A stretch of 64,000 nucleotides of DNA from DATFQI01 sp963816955 (GCA_963816955.1 CAWFME010000008.1:62001-126000); one strand, 5' to 3'; numbered from the stretch's first letter, positions 52,616-60,888 are shown. Translations and numbers: made by a program. The notes: generated from the letters alone by a model not told the origin.

Positions 52616-53224
52616 ATGCTCAGCCGCCTGCGCCGCACGATCTCGAACCAGCTCTCGCGTCCGTCCGGCCTGCTCGGGCGGGTGATCGCCGCCGGCATGA
52701 ACCGCGGCAATCGCGCCTTCAACGCCCGCGCCATCGAGACGCTCGACGTCCGGCCCGGCACGCGCGTGCTCGACCTCGGCTTCGGAGGCGGGCTGACCTT
52801 CGATTCCCTGCTCGACCGTGGCGCCACCGTCGTCGGCGTCGACCGCGCGGAGGACATGGTCGCCGCGGCCGCCGCGCGTCACCGCGCGGACGTGGAGGCG
52901 GGCCGGATCACCGTCCACACCGGCGACGTGCTCGCGCTCCCGCTCGAGGACGCGTCGGTGGACCGCGCCCTCACCGTCAACACGGTCTACTTCTGGCCCG
53001 ATCTCGCTCCCGCCCTGGCCGAGATCCACCGCGTCCTCGCTCCCGGCGGCCGCGTCGTCATCGGCATCCGCGACGGCTCGGTGATGGAGCGCGTCGACCC
53101 GGCGGTCTTCACGCTCCGCCCGCCTGCGGAGATCGCCGCCGCGCTCGAGGCCGCCGGATTCTCGCCCGCCGAGGTCCAGACCGCGCCCGAGGGCACGTCG
53201 CACCTCATCACCGCGACGCGCTGA
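52616..53224 (+). CDS. Class I SAM-dependent methyltransferase
   Basis: The 202-residue protein shows motif I TRVLDLGFGGGLTFDSLL, GVDRAEDMV, VHTGDVLALPLEDASVDRAL and EIHRVLAPGGRVVIGIRDGS, the full UbiE/COQ5-like Rossmann core. A C-terminal helix ends in ITATR. The ATG at 52616 is used because a further 19 residues upstream look like leader. The stop shares bases with the next start (TGATG), so it is coupled to the frameshifted methyltransferase that follows. Confidence 0.85.
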   Translation: MLSRLRRTISNQLSRPSGLLGRVIAAGMNRGNRAFNARAIETLDVRPGTRVLDLGFGGGLTFDSLLDRGATVVGVDRAEDMVAAAAARHRADVEAGRITVHTGDVLALPLEDASVDRALTVNTVYFWPDLAPALAEIHRVLAPGGRVVIGIRDGSVMERVDPAVFTLRPPAEIAAALEAAGFSPAEVQTAPEGTSHLITATR

Positions 53225-53911
53225 TGGCGCTGCCGGCCGCCCTTCGCCATGCGACGCCCGACCGCGTCCGCCACAGCCCGATGCTGCGCGCCGTCGCGGT
53301 CGGGACGGGCCTGATCCCGCCCCGCACGCTGCATCACCGCGGCGAGGCGACCCTCCTCGCAGAGTTGGCGTCGACCGCCGGACGGGCGGTGGAGATCGGC
53401 GTCTACGAGGGCGGGATCCGCCGCGATGCTGGCCCGATCGCTGCCCGCTGGAGCCGAGCTGCATCTCATCGATCCGTTCGGCGCGCAGCCCTCAGCCCTG
53501 CGGCCGGGTCAGCGAGGGACCGCCTGGGCGAGCCGGCGCGTCGTATCGCGAGCAGCCAGGCCGACGGGCGTCACCTGCGTCTGGCACGTCGCGTACAGCC
53601 AGGACGTCGGGCCTGAGTGGACCCTCCCGATCGACCTGCTGTTCATCGACGGCGACCACACCGAGGAGGGCGTCCGCCGGGACTGGGACCTCTTCTCGGT
53701 CCACGTCCGCACCGGGGGCCACGTCGCCTTCCACGACGCCCGCGCGGGCGACGGCATGGGCTGGCCGGGCCCGACCGCCGTGGTCGACGACCTGTTCCGC
53801 GGCGACGGCATGCCGGCGTGGGAGCTCGCCGCCGAGGTCGACCGGACCGTCGTGGTCCGCAGGCGCGCCGGGGCGGCTCAGATGTGGTACATCGACGCGC
53901 CGGCTACTTGA
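53224..53911 (+). CDS. Class I SAM methyltransferase (Methyltransf_24-like), with an apparent +1 frameshift
   Basis: The 5' frame gives LRHATPDRVRHSPMLRAVAV and the start of motif I, AVEIGVYEGG. The next frame continues SAAMLARSLPAGAELHLIDP, then VGPEWTLPIDLLFIDGDHTE and HVRTGGHVAFHDARAGDGMG, the Asp-rich motifs of the family. Removing one base of GGGA near 53414-53417 joins VYEGG to SAAMLARSL and gives 228 residues. Its stop is followed closely by the convergent secreted-protein gene (8-nt overlap). Substrate unknown; such enzymes often work on sugars or O-antigens. Confidence 0.75.
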
Positions 53912-55358
53912 TCCGCCTGACGCCGCGGATCCGTCCCTGCTTGGTGACCTTGAAGCGGATGGAGCCGGACGTGCTCACGATGCGCGTGCGCCGGAGCGCC
54001 CGGTACGTGAGCAGGTAGGTCCCGCGCTTGAGCCGCTTGCCGTTCACCCTGCCGTTCCAGCGGAACGAGTTGCGGCCCTTGCGCGTCTTGCCGAGCGGGA
54101 CGCGCCCGATCTGCCGGATCCGCGGCACGGTGCGGCCGAGCAGCTTGCGCTTGCCGGTCACGCGCACGACGAAGATGCCGATCGTCTGGGTCTTCGTGGT
54201 CGTCGAGACCGTCGGGCTCAGCACCGTCTTGGTGAGCGAGGTCTGCAGCGACTGCACGCACGTGAGAGTGCACGTGACGACGGGGACGTCGAGCGCGCTG
54301 GACTCCGCGATCGAAAGGCCGCCCCAGCTCGACTGGAACGCCCGCGTCTGCGGCGTCGGGGCGTCGGCACCGAGGTCGATCGGCGGGTTGAGGATGGCCT
54401 GGAGGCCGGGCGTCAGGTCGTAGACCGGGAGCACGCGGCGACCGCCGGTGGTCCGCACGAACCCGAGCTGCAGGCCGCCGGGCGACCACGCCGGCATCCG
54501 CTCCGGGTCGGCGGTGGTGATCGGCGTGGGCGCCGGGGTCAGCGCCGTCTCGTCGGGGAACGAGATCGTCTGGACGTCGGCGTCGGACCCGGTCGTCTTG
54601 TCCAGCGCGACGTACCGGTCGCCGCGCCGGAACACGGGATGGCTCGTGGGGGACGCGGCGTCGCCGAAGTCGGCGCGCAGCTGCCCGCCCTCGCGGAGGC
54701 CGACGAGCGTCGTGGCCCCGTTCAGCAGCGCCCCCGAGTTCGCGTCGGTGCTGACCCAGGAGATGCCGAGGTTGGTGAGCGGGATCGAGTCCATCGCGAC
54801 GTGGGCCCCGTCGAGGGTCTGGCCGGCCGGGGCGGGCAGGAAGCCGAGCGGGAAGCCGGTCGAGCCGCCGATCGTGTTGTCGCTGCTGACGGCCTGGAAC
54901 TTCAGGATGCAGCAGGACGTGCTGTGCGGCCGCACGCCCCAGGTGAGCGTGCGGTTGGTGCGGTTGGCGAACGCGGGCCCGGCGGGAGCGCCGTTGCCCG
55001 TCGCCATCGTCGTGATCACGCCCGTCTGCCGGTCGAGCATGAAGAGCGTGCGATCGGACGGCACGGGGATGTCGCCGTTGAGCTTCGGCAGCAGGCGCGT
55101 GCGCATCCACACCAGGTACCGCCCGTCGACGGAGAGCGACGGGTGGAGCTCGTCGTCAGTGGTGTTGACACCCGCCGGGAGCGTGAGCCGCGTCCCGGTG
55201 CTCGCGTTCACGAGCCCGATCTCGAAGCCGCTGCCGGTCACGTAGCGGTCGTACGCGGCGACGAGGCCGGCGGCGGGCGCTGCCGCCGGCAAGGCGGCGG
55301 CCGCCGCCAAGGCGAGCCCCGCGCTCAGAGTCGCCAGCCGTCGTCGACGCACGTCCAT
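53904..55358 (-). CDS. Secreted beta-propeller-like protein
   Basis: The 484-residue protein has a signal peptide (about residues 1-28, RRRRLATLSAGLALAAAAAL ending AAPAAG). The body has WD40/TolB-like propeller blades: HPSLSVDGRYLVWMRTRL, RTLFMLDRQTGVITTMATGN, MPAWSPGGLQLGFVRTTGG. The C-terminal ~90 residues are basic and strand-rich, with GRNSFRWNGRVNGKRLKRGT then YLLTYRALRRTRIV, the FlgD-like Ig fold often found on exported proteins. Function unknown. Upstream is a 70-nt gap. Confidence 0.75.
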   Translation of the reverse strand: MDVRRRRLATLSAGLALAAAAALPAAAPAAGLVAAYDRYVTGSGFEIGLVNASTGTRLTLPAGVNTTDDELHPSLSVDGRYLVWMRTRLLPKLNGDIPVPSDRTLFMLDRQTGVITTMATGNGAPAGPAFANRTNRTLTWGVRPHSTSCCILKFQAVSSDNTIGGSTGFPLGFLPAPAGQTLDGAHVAMDSIPLTNLGISWVSTDANSGALLNGATTLVGLREGGQLRADFGDAASPTSHPVFRRGDRYVALDKTTGSDADVQTISFPDETALTPAPTPITTADPERMPAWSPGGLQLGFVRTTGGRRVLPVYDLTPGLQAILNPPIDLGADAPTPQTRAFQSSWGGLSIAESSALDVPVVTCTLTCVQSLQTSLTKTVLSPTVSTTTKTQTIGIFVVRVTGKRKLLGRTVPRIRQIGRVPLGKTRKGRNSFRWNGRVNGKRLKRGTYLLTYRALRRTRIVSTSGSIRFKVTKQGRIRGVRRIK

Positions 55359-55428
55359 GTCCGCTCCTCACTCTCATCCTCCGGTCATGCCGACCGTATG
55401 CGAAGAAGCGCGGCGTGTGCCGAATTTT

Positions 55429-55821
55429 CTAGATGTAGTACATCGAGGCGCCGGCGGCGCGGTTCTCGCGCTCGACGACGTCGTTGATCGTCGCTTTCGA
55501 GAGGACCGCTCGGGCTGCGGCCGCGGCCTCGGCGAAGATCGACTCGGCGCCTCCGCCCACGGGGCCGTCGAGGAGCTCGACGACCTCGAGGACCGTGACG
55601 TCTCCCGGGTCCCGGGCGAAGGAGTAGCCGCCCTTGACGCCGCGCTGGGAGCGGAGGATGCCGGCTCGGCGCAGCACGGCGAAGAGCTGCTCGAGGAACT
55701 GGACGGGGATGTCGCGGCGGCGGGCGAGCTCTCCGATCGGGACGGGGCCTTCCCCGCCGGTGCGGGCGAGCTCGGTCAGGGCGCGGATCGCGTAGGGCGA
55801 CTTGGTCGTGATCGAGAGCAC
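55429..55821 (-). CDS. Rrf2-family transcription regulator without cysteines (CymR-like)
   Basis: The 130-residue protein has the Rrf2 winged helix: TKSPYAIRALTELARTGGEG, PVPIGELARRRDIPVQFLEQ, LFAVLRRAGILRSQRGVKGG, DVTVLEVVELLDGPVGG. It has no cysteine at all, so it cannot hold the Fe-S cluster of IscR/NsrR. The C-terminus, GASMYYI, matches the terminal (A/S)xMxYI of Bacillus CymR, the cysteine-metabolism repressor that pairs with CysK. With cysK and cysE about 5 kb away on the same strand, a cysteine-responsive role is a good hypothesis. Start GTG at 55821. Confidence 0.85.
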   Translation of the reverse strand: MLSITTKSPYAIRALTELARTGGEGPVPIGELARRRDIPVQFLEQLFAVLRRAGILRSQRGVKGGYSFARDPGDVTVLEVVELLDGPVGGGAESIFAEAAAAARAVLSKATINDVVERENRAAGASMYYI

Positions 55822-55853
55822 GGGACTTCCATCCTGCCACCATCCCCGGCGCC

Positions 55854-56207
55854 ATGCGCGCCGCGAGCCGTTTCGCGCCCCCGCTGCTGCTGATGGGGGT
55901 GATCTTCTTCCTCTCGGCCCAGCCCGACCTCAACTCGGGCCTGGGCACGTGGGACCTGGTCCTGCGCAAGCTCGCCCACATGGCCGAGTTCGGCCTGCTG
56001 TGGCTGCTCTGGTGGCGGGCGCTCGGCTACCGCGGCAAGGCGCTCCCGGCGCTGATCGTGATCGCGTACGCGATCACCGACGAGCTGCACCAGACCACGG
56101 TCGACGGGCGCCACGGCTCGCCGCTCGACGTGCTGATCGACAGCGCCGGCGTCGCGCTCGCGGTGCTCGTGGCGCGGCGGGCCCGGTCCGGTAGCTTGGC
56201 GCCATGA
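55854..56207 (+). CDS. VanZ-like membrane protein
   Basis: The 117-residue protein has about four hydrophobic helices and the VanZ motifs FFLSAQPDLNSG, LRKLAHMAEFGLLWLLWWRA, and AITDELHQTTVDGRHGSPLD with VLIDSAGV. VanZ relatives include a teicoplanin-resistance factor and many proteins of unknown role in cell-envelope lipids. The start ATG at 55854 is divergent from the Rrf2 gene. The stop overlaps the next gene as ATGA. Confidence 0.88.
   Translation: MRAASRFAPPLLLMGVIFFLSAQPDLNSGLGTWDLVLRKLAHMAEFGLLWLLWWRALGYRGKALPALIVIAYAITDELHQTTVDGRHGSPLDVLIDSAGVALAVLVARRARSGSLAP
56192..56197 (+). promoter_or_regulatory. Possible -10 element (TAGCTT)
   Basis: TAGCTT lies 6 nt before the ATG at 56204, inside the end of the VanZ-like gene. 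It would allow separate expression of the VOC gene. Confidence 0.3.
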
Positions 56208-56602
56208 ACATAACGGGAGTCGATTTCGTCACCGTCCCGACCCGGGACTGGGAGCAGGCGCGGCAGTTCTACGGCGAGACGCTGGGGCTCGAGGCCTCCA
56301 AGCGGTGGGGCAACATGCCCGCGAGCGAGTTCGAGACCGGCTCGCTGACGATCGCGCTGATGCAGACCGACGCGTTCGGGATGGAGTTCGCCCCGCTGCC
56401 GACCCCGATCGCCCTCCACGTCGACGACGTGCAGGCCGCCCGCGAGGAGCTCGAGGCCAAGGGCGTGAAGTTCCCCGCCGACACGCTGGACTCGGGCGTG
56501 TGCCACATGGCCCACTTCCGCGACCCGGACGGCAACGTGCTGATGCTGCACCACCGCTACGCGCCCAAGGACGCGAAGCCCGACCCCGCCGTCGTCGGCT
56601 AG
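56204..56602 (+). CDS. VOC-superfamily protein (glyoxalase-like)
   Basis: The 132-residue protein is a single VOC module: ITGVDFVTVPTRDWEQARQF, YGETLGLE, PIALHVDDVQAAREEL and HFRDPDGNVLMLHHRY with the terminal metal-binding Glu replaced by a His-rich segment. It has no catalytic assignment. It converges with the HDOD-LuxR gene with a 4-nt gap and no terminator. Confidence 0.82.
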   Translation: MNITGVDFVTVPTRDWEQARQFYGETLGLEASKRWGNMPASEFETGSLTIALMQTDAFGMEFAPLPTPIALHVDDVQAAREELEAKGVKFPADTLDSGVCHMAHFRDPDGNVLMLHHRYAPKDAKPDPAVVG

Positions 56603-56606
56603 GGCG

Positions 56607-57782
56607 CTAGAGCCAGCCGCGCTCGGTCGCGTGCAGCACGGCCTGCGCGCGATCGACGGCGCCCAGCTTGCCGTAGATGTTGTGCAGGTGCGTGCGCACC
56701 GTGCTCGTGGAGAGCGACAGCTCGTGGGCGATCTGCTTGTAGACCATGCCCTTGGCGAGGCGCTTGAGGACCTCGAGCTCGCGGCCCGACAGCGGGCACG
56801 GCTCGACGGCGCGCGGGCGCTCCTGCGAGGGGTACGGCAGGTCGTAGAGCACCGCGCGCAGCTCGCTCGGCCCGAAGCCGACGTTGCGGGCGGCCTTCAG
56901 CAGCTCGGTCGAGGAGACCGGGGAGCCCTGCGAGTAGTGCGCCAGCATGTCCGCCAGGCGCACGAAGGCGGCGTCGCCCTGCGCGTCGTCGGCGTGGTGG
57001 CGCTCGATCGCCGAGGCGACCGACTTCGGAAGGTTCCAGCGGCGGGCGAGGACGCCGCCGACCAGCGCGTGGTCGACGCCGAGCTCGCGGCGCTCGTAGT
57101 GCAGGCGCTCCTCGGGCGTGCGGGCCGGGCCGTGGACCTGCTTGGGGTAGCCCGGGTACGCGTGCATGAGCACGAGCTTGCCGATGTCGTGCAGCAGCGC
57201 GGTGACGAGCAGCCGGTCGCGGTGCTGGTAGCCGGCCGCGGCGGCGAGCCGGTCCGCGGCGCGCTGGACGGCGACGGCGTGCAGGCGGAAGCGCTCCGGG
57301 GCGGCGTCCCACTTCTTGCCGCGCTCGAAGAACTCGAAGGTCTCGGCGTTGGTCGCGAGCTGGTGCACCGAGTCGGGCGAGAGCACCTCGACGGCGCCGA
57401 CGATCGAGTCGACCTGGCCGCGGCGCGGCGAGTCGAACCCGTTGGCGAGCCGCATGATCGCGATCACCAGGGCGACGTCGGACTCGATGGCGCGCACCAT
57501 GTCGCCGATCGAGGGACGCTCCTCGGAGACGAGCGCCAGCAGGCGGTTGCGGGACTCCGCCAGCGCCGGGAAGACCTCCAGCGCCTCGAAGGCGGCCGTG
57601 AGGCGCTTGCCGTGGCCTTCGTTGCGGGAGCGGCCGACGGCGGCGTACGGGCTCGGACCCGAGGACCCGGCAGCGGCGGGCGTGCGCGTGCCGGTGGGCA
57701 CGGGCATCGCGGTCGCGCGGGGTGGGGTCATGAGCCTGTCATCGGTTGAAATCGGCGGATCTGGAGGGTTCTGGGCTGCCAT
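56607..57782 (-). CDS. HDOD-domain protein fused to a LuxR-type DNA-binding domain
   Basis: The 391-residue protein begins with a disordered Pro/Thr-rich ~50 residues, then an HDOD/HD-like helical domain (FPALAESRNRLLALVSEERP, IVGAVEVLSPDSVHQLATN, LLVTALLHDIGKLVLMHAYP with the HD pair, HALVGGVLARRWNLPKSVAS) and ends with a LuxR HTH: PLSGRELEVLKRLAKGMVYK, QIAHELSLSTSTVRTHLHNI, YGKLGAVDRAQAVL. HDOD proteins usually end with other output domains, so this pairing is unusual. It suggests a signal-responsive transcription factor. Start at 57782 is tentative; an internal ATG at 57731 is possible. Confidence 0.85.
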   Translation of the reverse strand: MAAQNPPDPPISTDDRLMTPPRATAMPVPTGTRTPAAAGSSGPSPYAAVGRSRNEGHGKRLTAAFEALEVFPALAESRNRLLALVSEERPSIGDMVRAIESDVALVIAIMRLANGFDSPRRGQVDSIVGAVEVLSPDSVHQLATNAETFEFFERGKKWDAAPERFRLHAVAVQRAADRLAAAAGYQHRDRLLVTALLHDIGKLVLMHAYPGYPKQVHGPARTPEERLHYERRELGVDHALVGGVLARRWNLPKSVASAIERHHADDAQGDAAFVRLADMLAHYSQGSPVSSTELLKAARNVGFGPSELRAVLYDLPYPSQERPRAVEPCPLSGRELEVLKRLAKGMVYKQIAHELSLSTSTVRTHLHNIYGKLGAVDRAQAVLHATERGWL

Positions 57783-57793
57783 GGTTGCGGCCT

Positions 57794-59155
57794 TCAGCCT
57801 CTATCGGCAACCGTGGACGGACGGTTGAGCCCCGACCGCGCCTGATCCATCCGCGCGAGGGTCTCGTCCCGCCCGAGCACCGCTACGGTCTCGAAGATAC
57901 CCGGGGAGACGGTCGTACCCGCCAGTAGGACCCGCAGGGGCTGGAAGAGCTTGCCCGGCTTGACGCCCTCGCGCTCGAGAACGCCGGTCAGCGCCTCCTC
58001 GACGGCCTCGACGGTCCACGGCCCCTCGATCGCCTCCAGCGCCTCCCTGGCGGCGGCCAGCGCCGACTGGGTCTGCTCCGGCGCGAGCCACTTCTCGCGC
58101 AGCGCCGGGTCGTCGGCCGGTCCGTCGAAGAGGAAGCCGACCAGCGGCCAGAACTCGGACAGCGTCTGGAACTTCTCGCGCGAGATGGCCACGGCCTCCC
58201 CCAGGCCGCTGCGCCCCGTGAAGGTCTCCAGGCGGCGGGTGAGCTCCTCCACGGGCAGCTCGCGGATGTAATGGCCGTTCATGTGGCGCAGCTTCTTCTC
58301 GTCGAACACGGCCGGGCTCTTGGAGACGCGCTCGAGCGTGAAGCGCTGCTGCAACTCCCCGACCGAGTGGTACGTCGTGTCGGCGTCGAAGCCCCAGCCC
58401 AGCAGGGCGAGGTAGTTCAGGACGGCCTCGCGCAGGTAGCCCGTGTCGCGCAGCTCCTGGACCGAGGCGGCGCCGTGGCGCTTGGAGAGCTTCTTGCCGT
58501 CGGGCCCGTGCAGCAGCGGCACGTGGGCGTAGAGCGGGACGTCGGCGCCCATCGCCTCGAGGATCCGCATCTGCTTGGGCGTATTGGAGTAGTGGTCGGC
58601 CCCGCGCACGACGTGCGTGATGCCGGCGTCGAGGTCGTCGACCACGACCGCGAGGTGGTAGACGGGCGTGCCGTCGGCGCGCGCGATCACCAGGTCGTCC
58701 ATCAGGCGGTTCTCGAAGGCGCTCTCGCCGCGGATGACGTCGCGGACGACGGTGGCGCCCTCGTCGGGCATCCGCAGCCGGACGGCGCCCTCCCCCTCGT
58801 CGGCGCCGCGGAAGCCCGCGTTGCCGTGCTCCTCCTTGTAGGCCTTGACCTGATCCGCGCCGGCCGTGGAGCGGTAGGCGTGCCCGCCGGCGATCAGCTG
58901 CTCGACGACCTCGGCGTGGCGCTCGCGGCGCTCGGACTGGAAGACGGGGTCGCCGTCCCAGTCCAGGCCGAGCCAGCGCAGCGCCTCGAAGATCTGCTCG
59001 ACGTTCTCCGGCGTGGAGCGCTCGCGGTCGGTGTCCTCGATCCGCAGCACGAAGCCCGCCCCTTGGCCCCTGGCCAGGAGCCAGTTGTACAGTGCCGTCC
59101 GCGCTCCACCGATGTGGAGCGCGCCGGTCGGCGACGGGGCGAAGCGCACGCGCAT
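57794..59155 (-). CDS. gltX: Glutamyl-tRNA synthetase
   Basis: GltX charges tRNA(Glu) and, with GatCAB present in the same window, probably also tRNA(Gln). The 453-residue protein has the class I HIGH motif in FAPSPTGALHIGGARTALYN (residues 5-24) and the KMSKS-type GKKLSKRHGA. The anticodon-binding C-terminal domain ends AQARSGL-like. The ATG at 59155 is preferred; a GTG at 59164 would add three residues. No Shine-Dalgarno sequence is seen. It diverges from nfo with a 41-nt gap. Confidence 0.96.
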   Translation of the reverse strand: MRVRFAPSPTGALHIGGARTALYNWLLARGQGAGFVLRIEDTDRERSTPENVEQIFEALRWLGLDWDGDPVFQSERRERHAEVVEQLIAGGHAYRSTAGADQVKAYKEEHGNAGFRGADEGEGAVRLRMPDEGATVVRDVIRGESAFENRLMDDLVIARADGTPVYHLAVVVDDLDAGITHVVRGADHYSNTPKQMRILEAMGADVPLYAHVPLLHGPDGKKLSKRHGAASVQELRDTGYLREAVLNYLALLGWGFDADTTYHSVGELQQRFTLERVSKSPAVFDEKKLRHMNGHYIRELPVEELTRRLETFTGRSGLGEAVAISREKFQTLSEFWPLVGFLFDGPADDPALREKWLAPEQTQSALAAAREALEAIEGPWTVEAVEEALTGVLEREGVKPGKLFQPLRVLLAGTTVSPGIFETVAVLGRDETLARMDQARSGLNRPSTVADRG

Positions 59156-59196
59156 ACTGGACACAGCATGCCACGAAAGAAAAGCGTCCAGTTTTC

Positions 59197-60066
59197 ATGT
59201 TGATCGGGGGTCACGTATCTCCCGCAGGCGGCCCTGCCAATGCGATCGGGCGAGGTGAGGAGCGCGCCTGCCAGGCGATCCAGTTCTTCAATCAGAGCCC
59301 GCGCGCCTGGCGGCCGCGGATCTACTCCGAGGAGGAGGTCGCCGCCTACCACGAGGCATTCCCGGGCTCGCCCGTCGACGCCCTGCTGATCCATGCGGTC
59401 TACCTGCTCAACTGCGCCTCCGAGGACGCGGAGATCCGGGAGAAGTCGCTGGCGGCGCTGACGCACGCGCTCGACGCCGGCGCCGCGCTGGGAGCGGTCG
59501 GCGTGGTGCTCCACCCGGGCTCGGCGCTCAAGGACGGCGGCTCGGTGGAGAAGGCGATCGAGCGTGCGGGGGCCGTGATCGGCGAGGCCCTGGCGGAGTC
59601 CGCCGAGGGCGGGATACTGCACCTCGAGGACACCGCCGGCGCCGGCGGCACGCTCGGGCGCTCCTTCGAGGAGCTCGCGGCGCTGATCGACGCCGCCGGC
59701 GGCGGCGAGCGGATCGGCGTCTGCCTGGACTCCTGCCACCTGCTGGCCTCCGGCTACGACATCCGCACCGCCCAGGGGCTCTCCGACGTGCTCGACGAGT
59801 TCGACTCGGTGGTCGGGCTGGAGCGCCTGAAGTCGCTGCACGTCAACGACTCGATGACGCCGCTGGGCTCCAACCGCGACCGCCACATCAACCTCGGCGA
59901 GGGCGAGATCGGCGCCGAGGGGATCGCCGCGTTCCTCTCCGAGCCCCGCTTCGACGGGCTGCCGGTGATCTTCGAGGGGCCCGGCGCCGCGGGCAAGCAG
60001 GTCGAGCGCCCCGACATCGAGAACGCCCTCGCGCTCCGCGAGCGCGGCCTCGCGGCCCGTGGCTGA
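59197..60066 (+). CDS. nfo: Endonuclease IV (AP endonuclease)
   Basis: Nfo cuts at abasic sites in base excision repair with three zinc ions. The 289-residue protein has the TIM-barrel motifs LIGGHVSPAGG, AIQFFNQSPRAWRP, GVVLHPGSALKDGG, LEDTAGAGGTLG, GVCLDSCHLLASGYDI, HVNDSMTPLGSNRDRH followed by INLGEGEIG, and VIFEGPG. These contain the zinc His, Asp and Glu ligands. It starts at the ATG at 59197; a longer frame upstream overlaps gltX and has no support. Confidence 0.95.
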   Translation: MLIGGHVSPAGGPANAIGRGEERACQAIQFFNQSPRAWRPRIYSEEEVAAYHEAFPGSPVDALLIHAVYLLNCASEDAEIREKSLAALTHALDAGAALGAVGVVLHPGSALKDGGSVEKAIERAGAVIGEALAESAEGGILHLEDTAGAGGTLGRSFEELAALIDAAGGGERIGVCLDSCHLLASGYDIRTAQGLSDVLDEFDSVVGLERLKSLHVNDSMTPLGSNRDRHINLGEGEIGAEGIAAFLSEPRFDGLPVIFEGPGAAGKQVERPDIENALALRERGLAARG

Positions 60067-60084
60067 CACGTCCGGCGCCACTTG

Positions 60085-60213
60085 ATGGTGCGCGACCTGC
60101 GCGCCGACCCGCCCCCTGCGGACTGGGCCTCGGCGGGCTTCGACGGCGTCGAGCTGCGGCCGCTGCGCGGGCGCCCGGCCACGCGCGAGGTCGTGCAGAC
60201 GCCGCTGCGCTGA
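60085..60213 (+). CDS. Small open frame, 42 aa, of doubtful coding status
   Basis: This short frame encodes MVRDLRADPPPADWASAGFD followed by GVELRPLRGRPATREVVQTP-LR. Its composition is plausible but it has no recognisable domain, a weak start context and is surrounded by the nfo stop and the convergent vapC stop. It could be the degraded end of another gene or simply non-coding. Confidence 0.25.
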   Translation: MVRDLRADPPPADWASAGFDGVELRPLRGRPATREVVQTPLR

Positions 60214-60223
60214 GCCGCGTGAC

Positions 60224-60604
60224 TCAGCTCAGAGGGTCGACCACCGGCACGCCGTAGGCGCGCATCCGCTCGTCCGCGCTGACGAGGGTGAAGCCGGTCG
60301 CCATCGCCTGGGCCACGAGCAGGCGGTCGAACGGGTCTCGATGATGGAGCGGCAGGCCCGCCACCGCCAGGCCCTGCTCGGCAGACAACGGAAGGAACCG
60401 GACGCCGCTCGCCAGCACGCGCTCGAGGAGATCGCTCGGCACCTTCAGCTTCCCGACGGAGGACTTGACCCCGATCTCCGCGAACGACACGACGCTGAAG
60501 GCCAGCTCGGCCGCATCCCCGATCGCCTCGCGAGCCCGCGCGCCCAACGACCGGGTGCCCGCGAGCTGCCAGAGCACGACGTGCGTGTCCAGCAGCAGCC
60601 TCAC
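60224..60604 (-). CDS. vapC: VapC-type PIN-domain toxin
   Basis: PIN toxins cleave RNA using acidic residues around Mg2+. The 126-residue protein keeps them: LLLDTHVVLW with the first Asp (residue 6), FSVVSFAEIGVKSSVGKLKV with the Glu, HRDPFDRLLVAQAMATG with the Asp and TLVSADERMRAYG with the last acidic residue. Start overlaps the antitoxin stop as ATGA. It is a type II toxin-antitoxin module, probably chromosomal. Confidence 0.9.
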   Translation of the reverse strand: MRLLLDTHVVLWQLAGTRSLGARAREAIGDAAELAFSVVSFAEIGVKSSVGKLKVPSDLLERVLASGVRFLPLSAEQGLAVAGLPLHHRDPFDRLLVAQAMATGFTLVSADERMRAYGVPVVDPLS

Positions 60605-60846
60605 GCCGGCTCCTCGAGGATGGCGTCGAGCTCCGCCTCGGAGAACTCGAAGTCGTCGCCGAGCTCGATCGAGCCGGCGAGGCTCCCGCGGGCCTCGAGG
60701 AAACGGGCTCCCGGCGTGCCCGGCGCGATGCGGACGAGCCGCGCGACCGGGACGCCGTCACGCGCGATCTCCACCTCCTCACCCGCCTCCACACGTGCGA
60801 GCAGCTTCGAGAGATCCGACTTCGCCTTGCCGACGTTCACGCGCAT
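60601..60846 (-). CDS. Phd/YefM-type antitoxin
   Basis: The 81-residue protein has the antitoxin fold opening: MRVNVGKAKSDLSKLLARVE then AGEEVEIARDGVPVARLVRI, typical of Phd/YefM. The C-terminal half is acidic (IELGDDFEFSEAELDAILEE), as expected for the toxin-binding tail. It precedes vapC with a 4-nt overlap. It probably represses its own promoter through the palindrome just upstream. Confidence 0.88.
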   Translation of the reverse strand: MRVNVGKAKSDLSKLLARVEAGEEVEIARDGVPVARLVRIAPGTPGARFLEARGSLAGSIELGDDFEFSEAELDAILEEPA

Positions 60847-60852
60847 ACGTGC

Positions 60853-60858
60853 ATGGTA
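60853..60858 (-). promoter_or_regulatory. Possible -10 element (TACCAT) of the antitoxin gene
   Basis: On the minus strand TACCAT lies 6 nt before the antitoxin ATG, directly next to the palindromic operator. Confidence 0.35.
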
Positions 60859-60860
60859 CC

Positions 60861-60884
60861 TGCTTGGCCAAGGTTGGCCAAGCA
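60861..60884. promoter_or_regulatory. Perfect palindromic operator of the toxin-antitoxin module
   Basis: Arms TGCTTGGCCAA (60861-60871) and TTGGCCAAGCA (60874-60884) are perfectly complementary around a 2-bp GG spacer. They lie in the 42-nt gap upstream of the antitoxin gene, over the region just before the -10 box, as expected for an autorepressor site. It may also be part of the end of the glucoamylase gene that stops at 60889. Confidence 0.7.
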
Positions 60885-60888
60885 GTTC

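Noticed and set aside
60085..60213. Small gene with a defined function after nfo
   Set aside because: The 42-residue product has no recognisable domain, so it is listed only as a doubtful frame.
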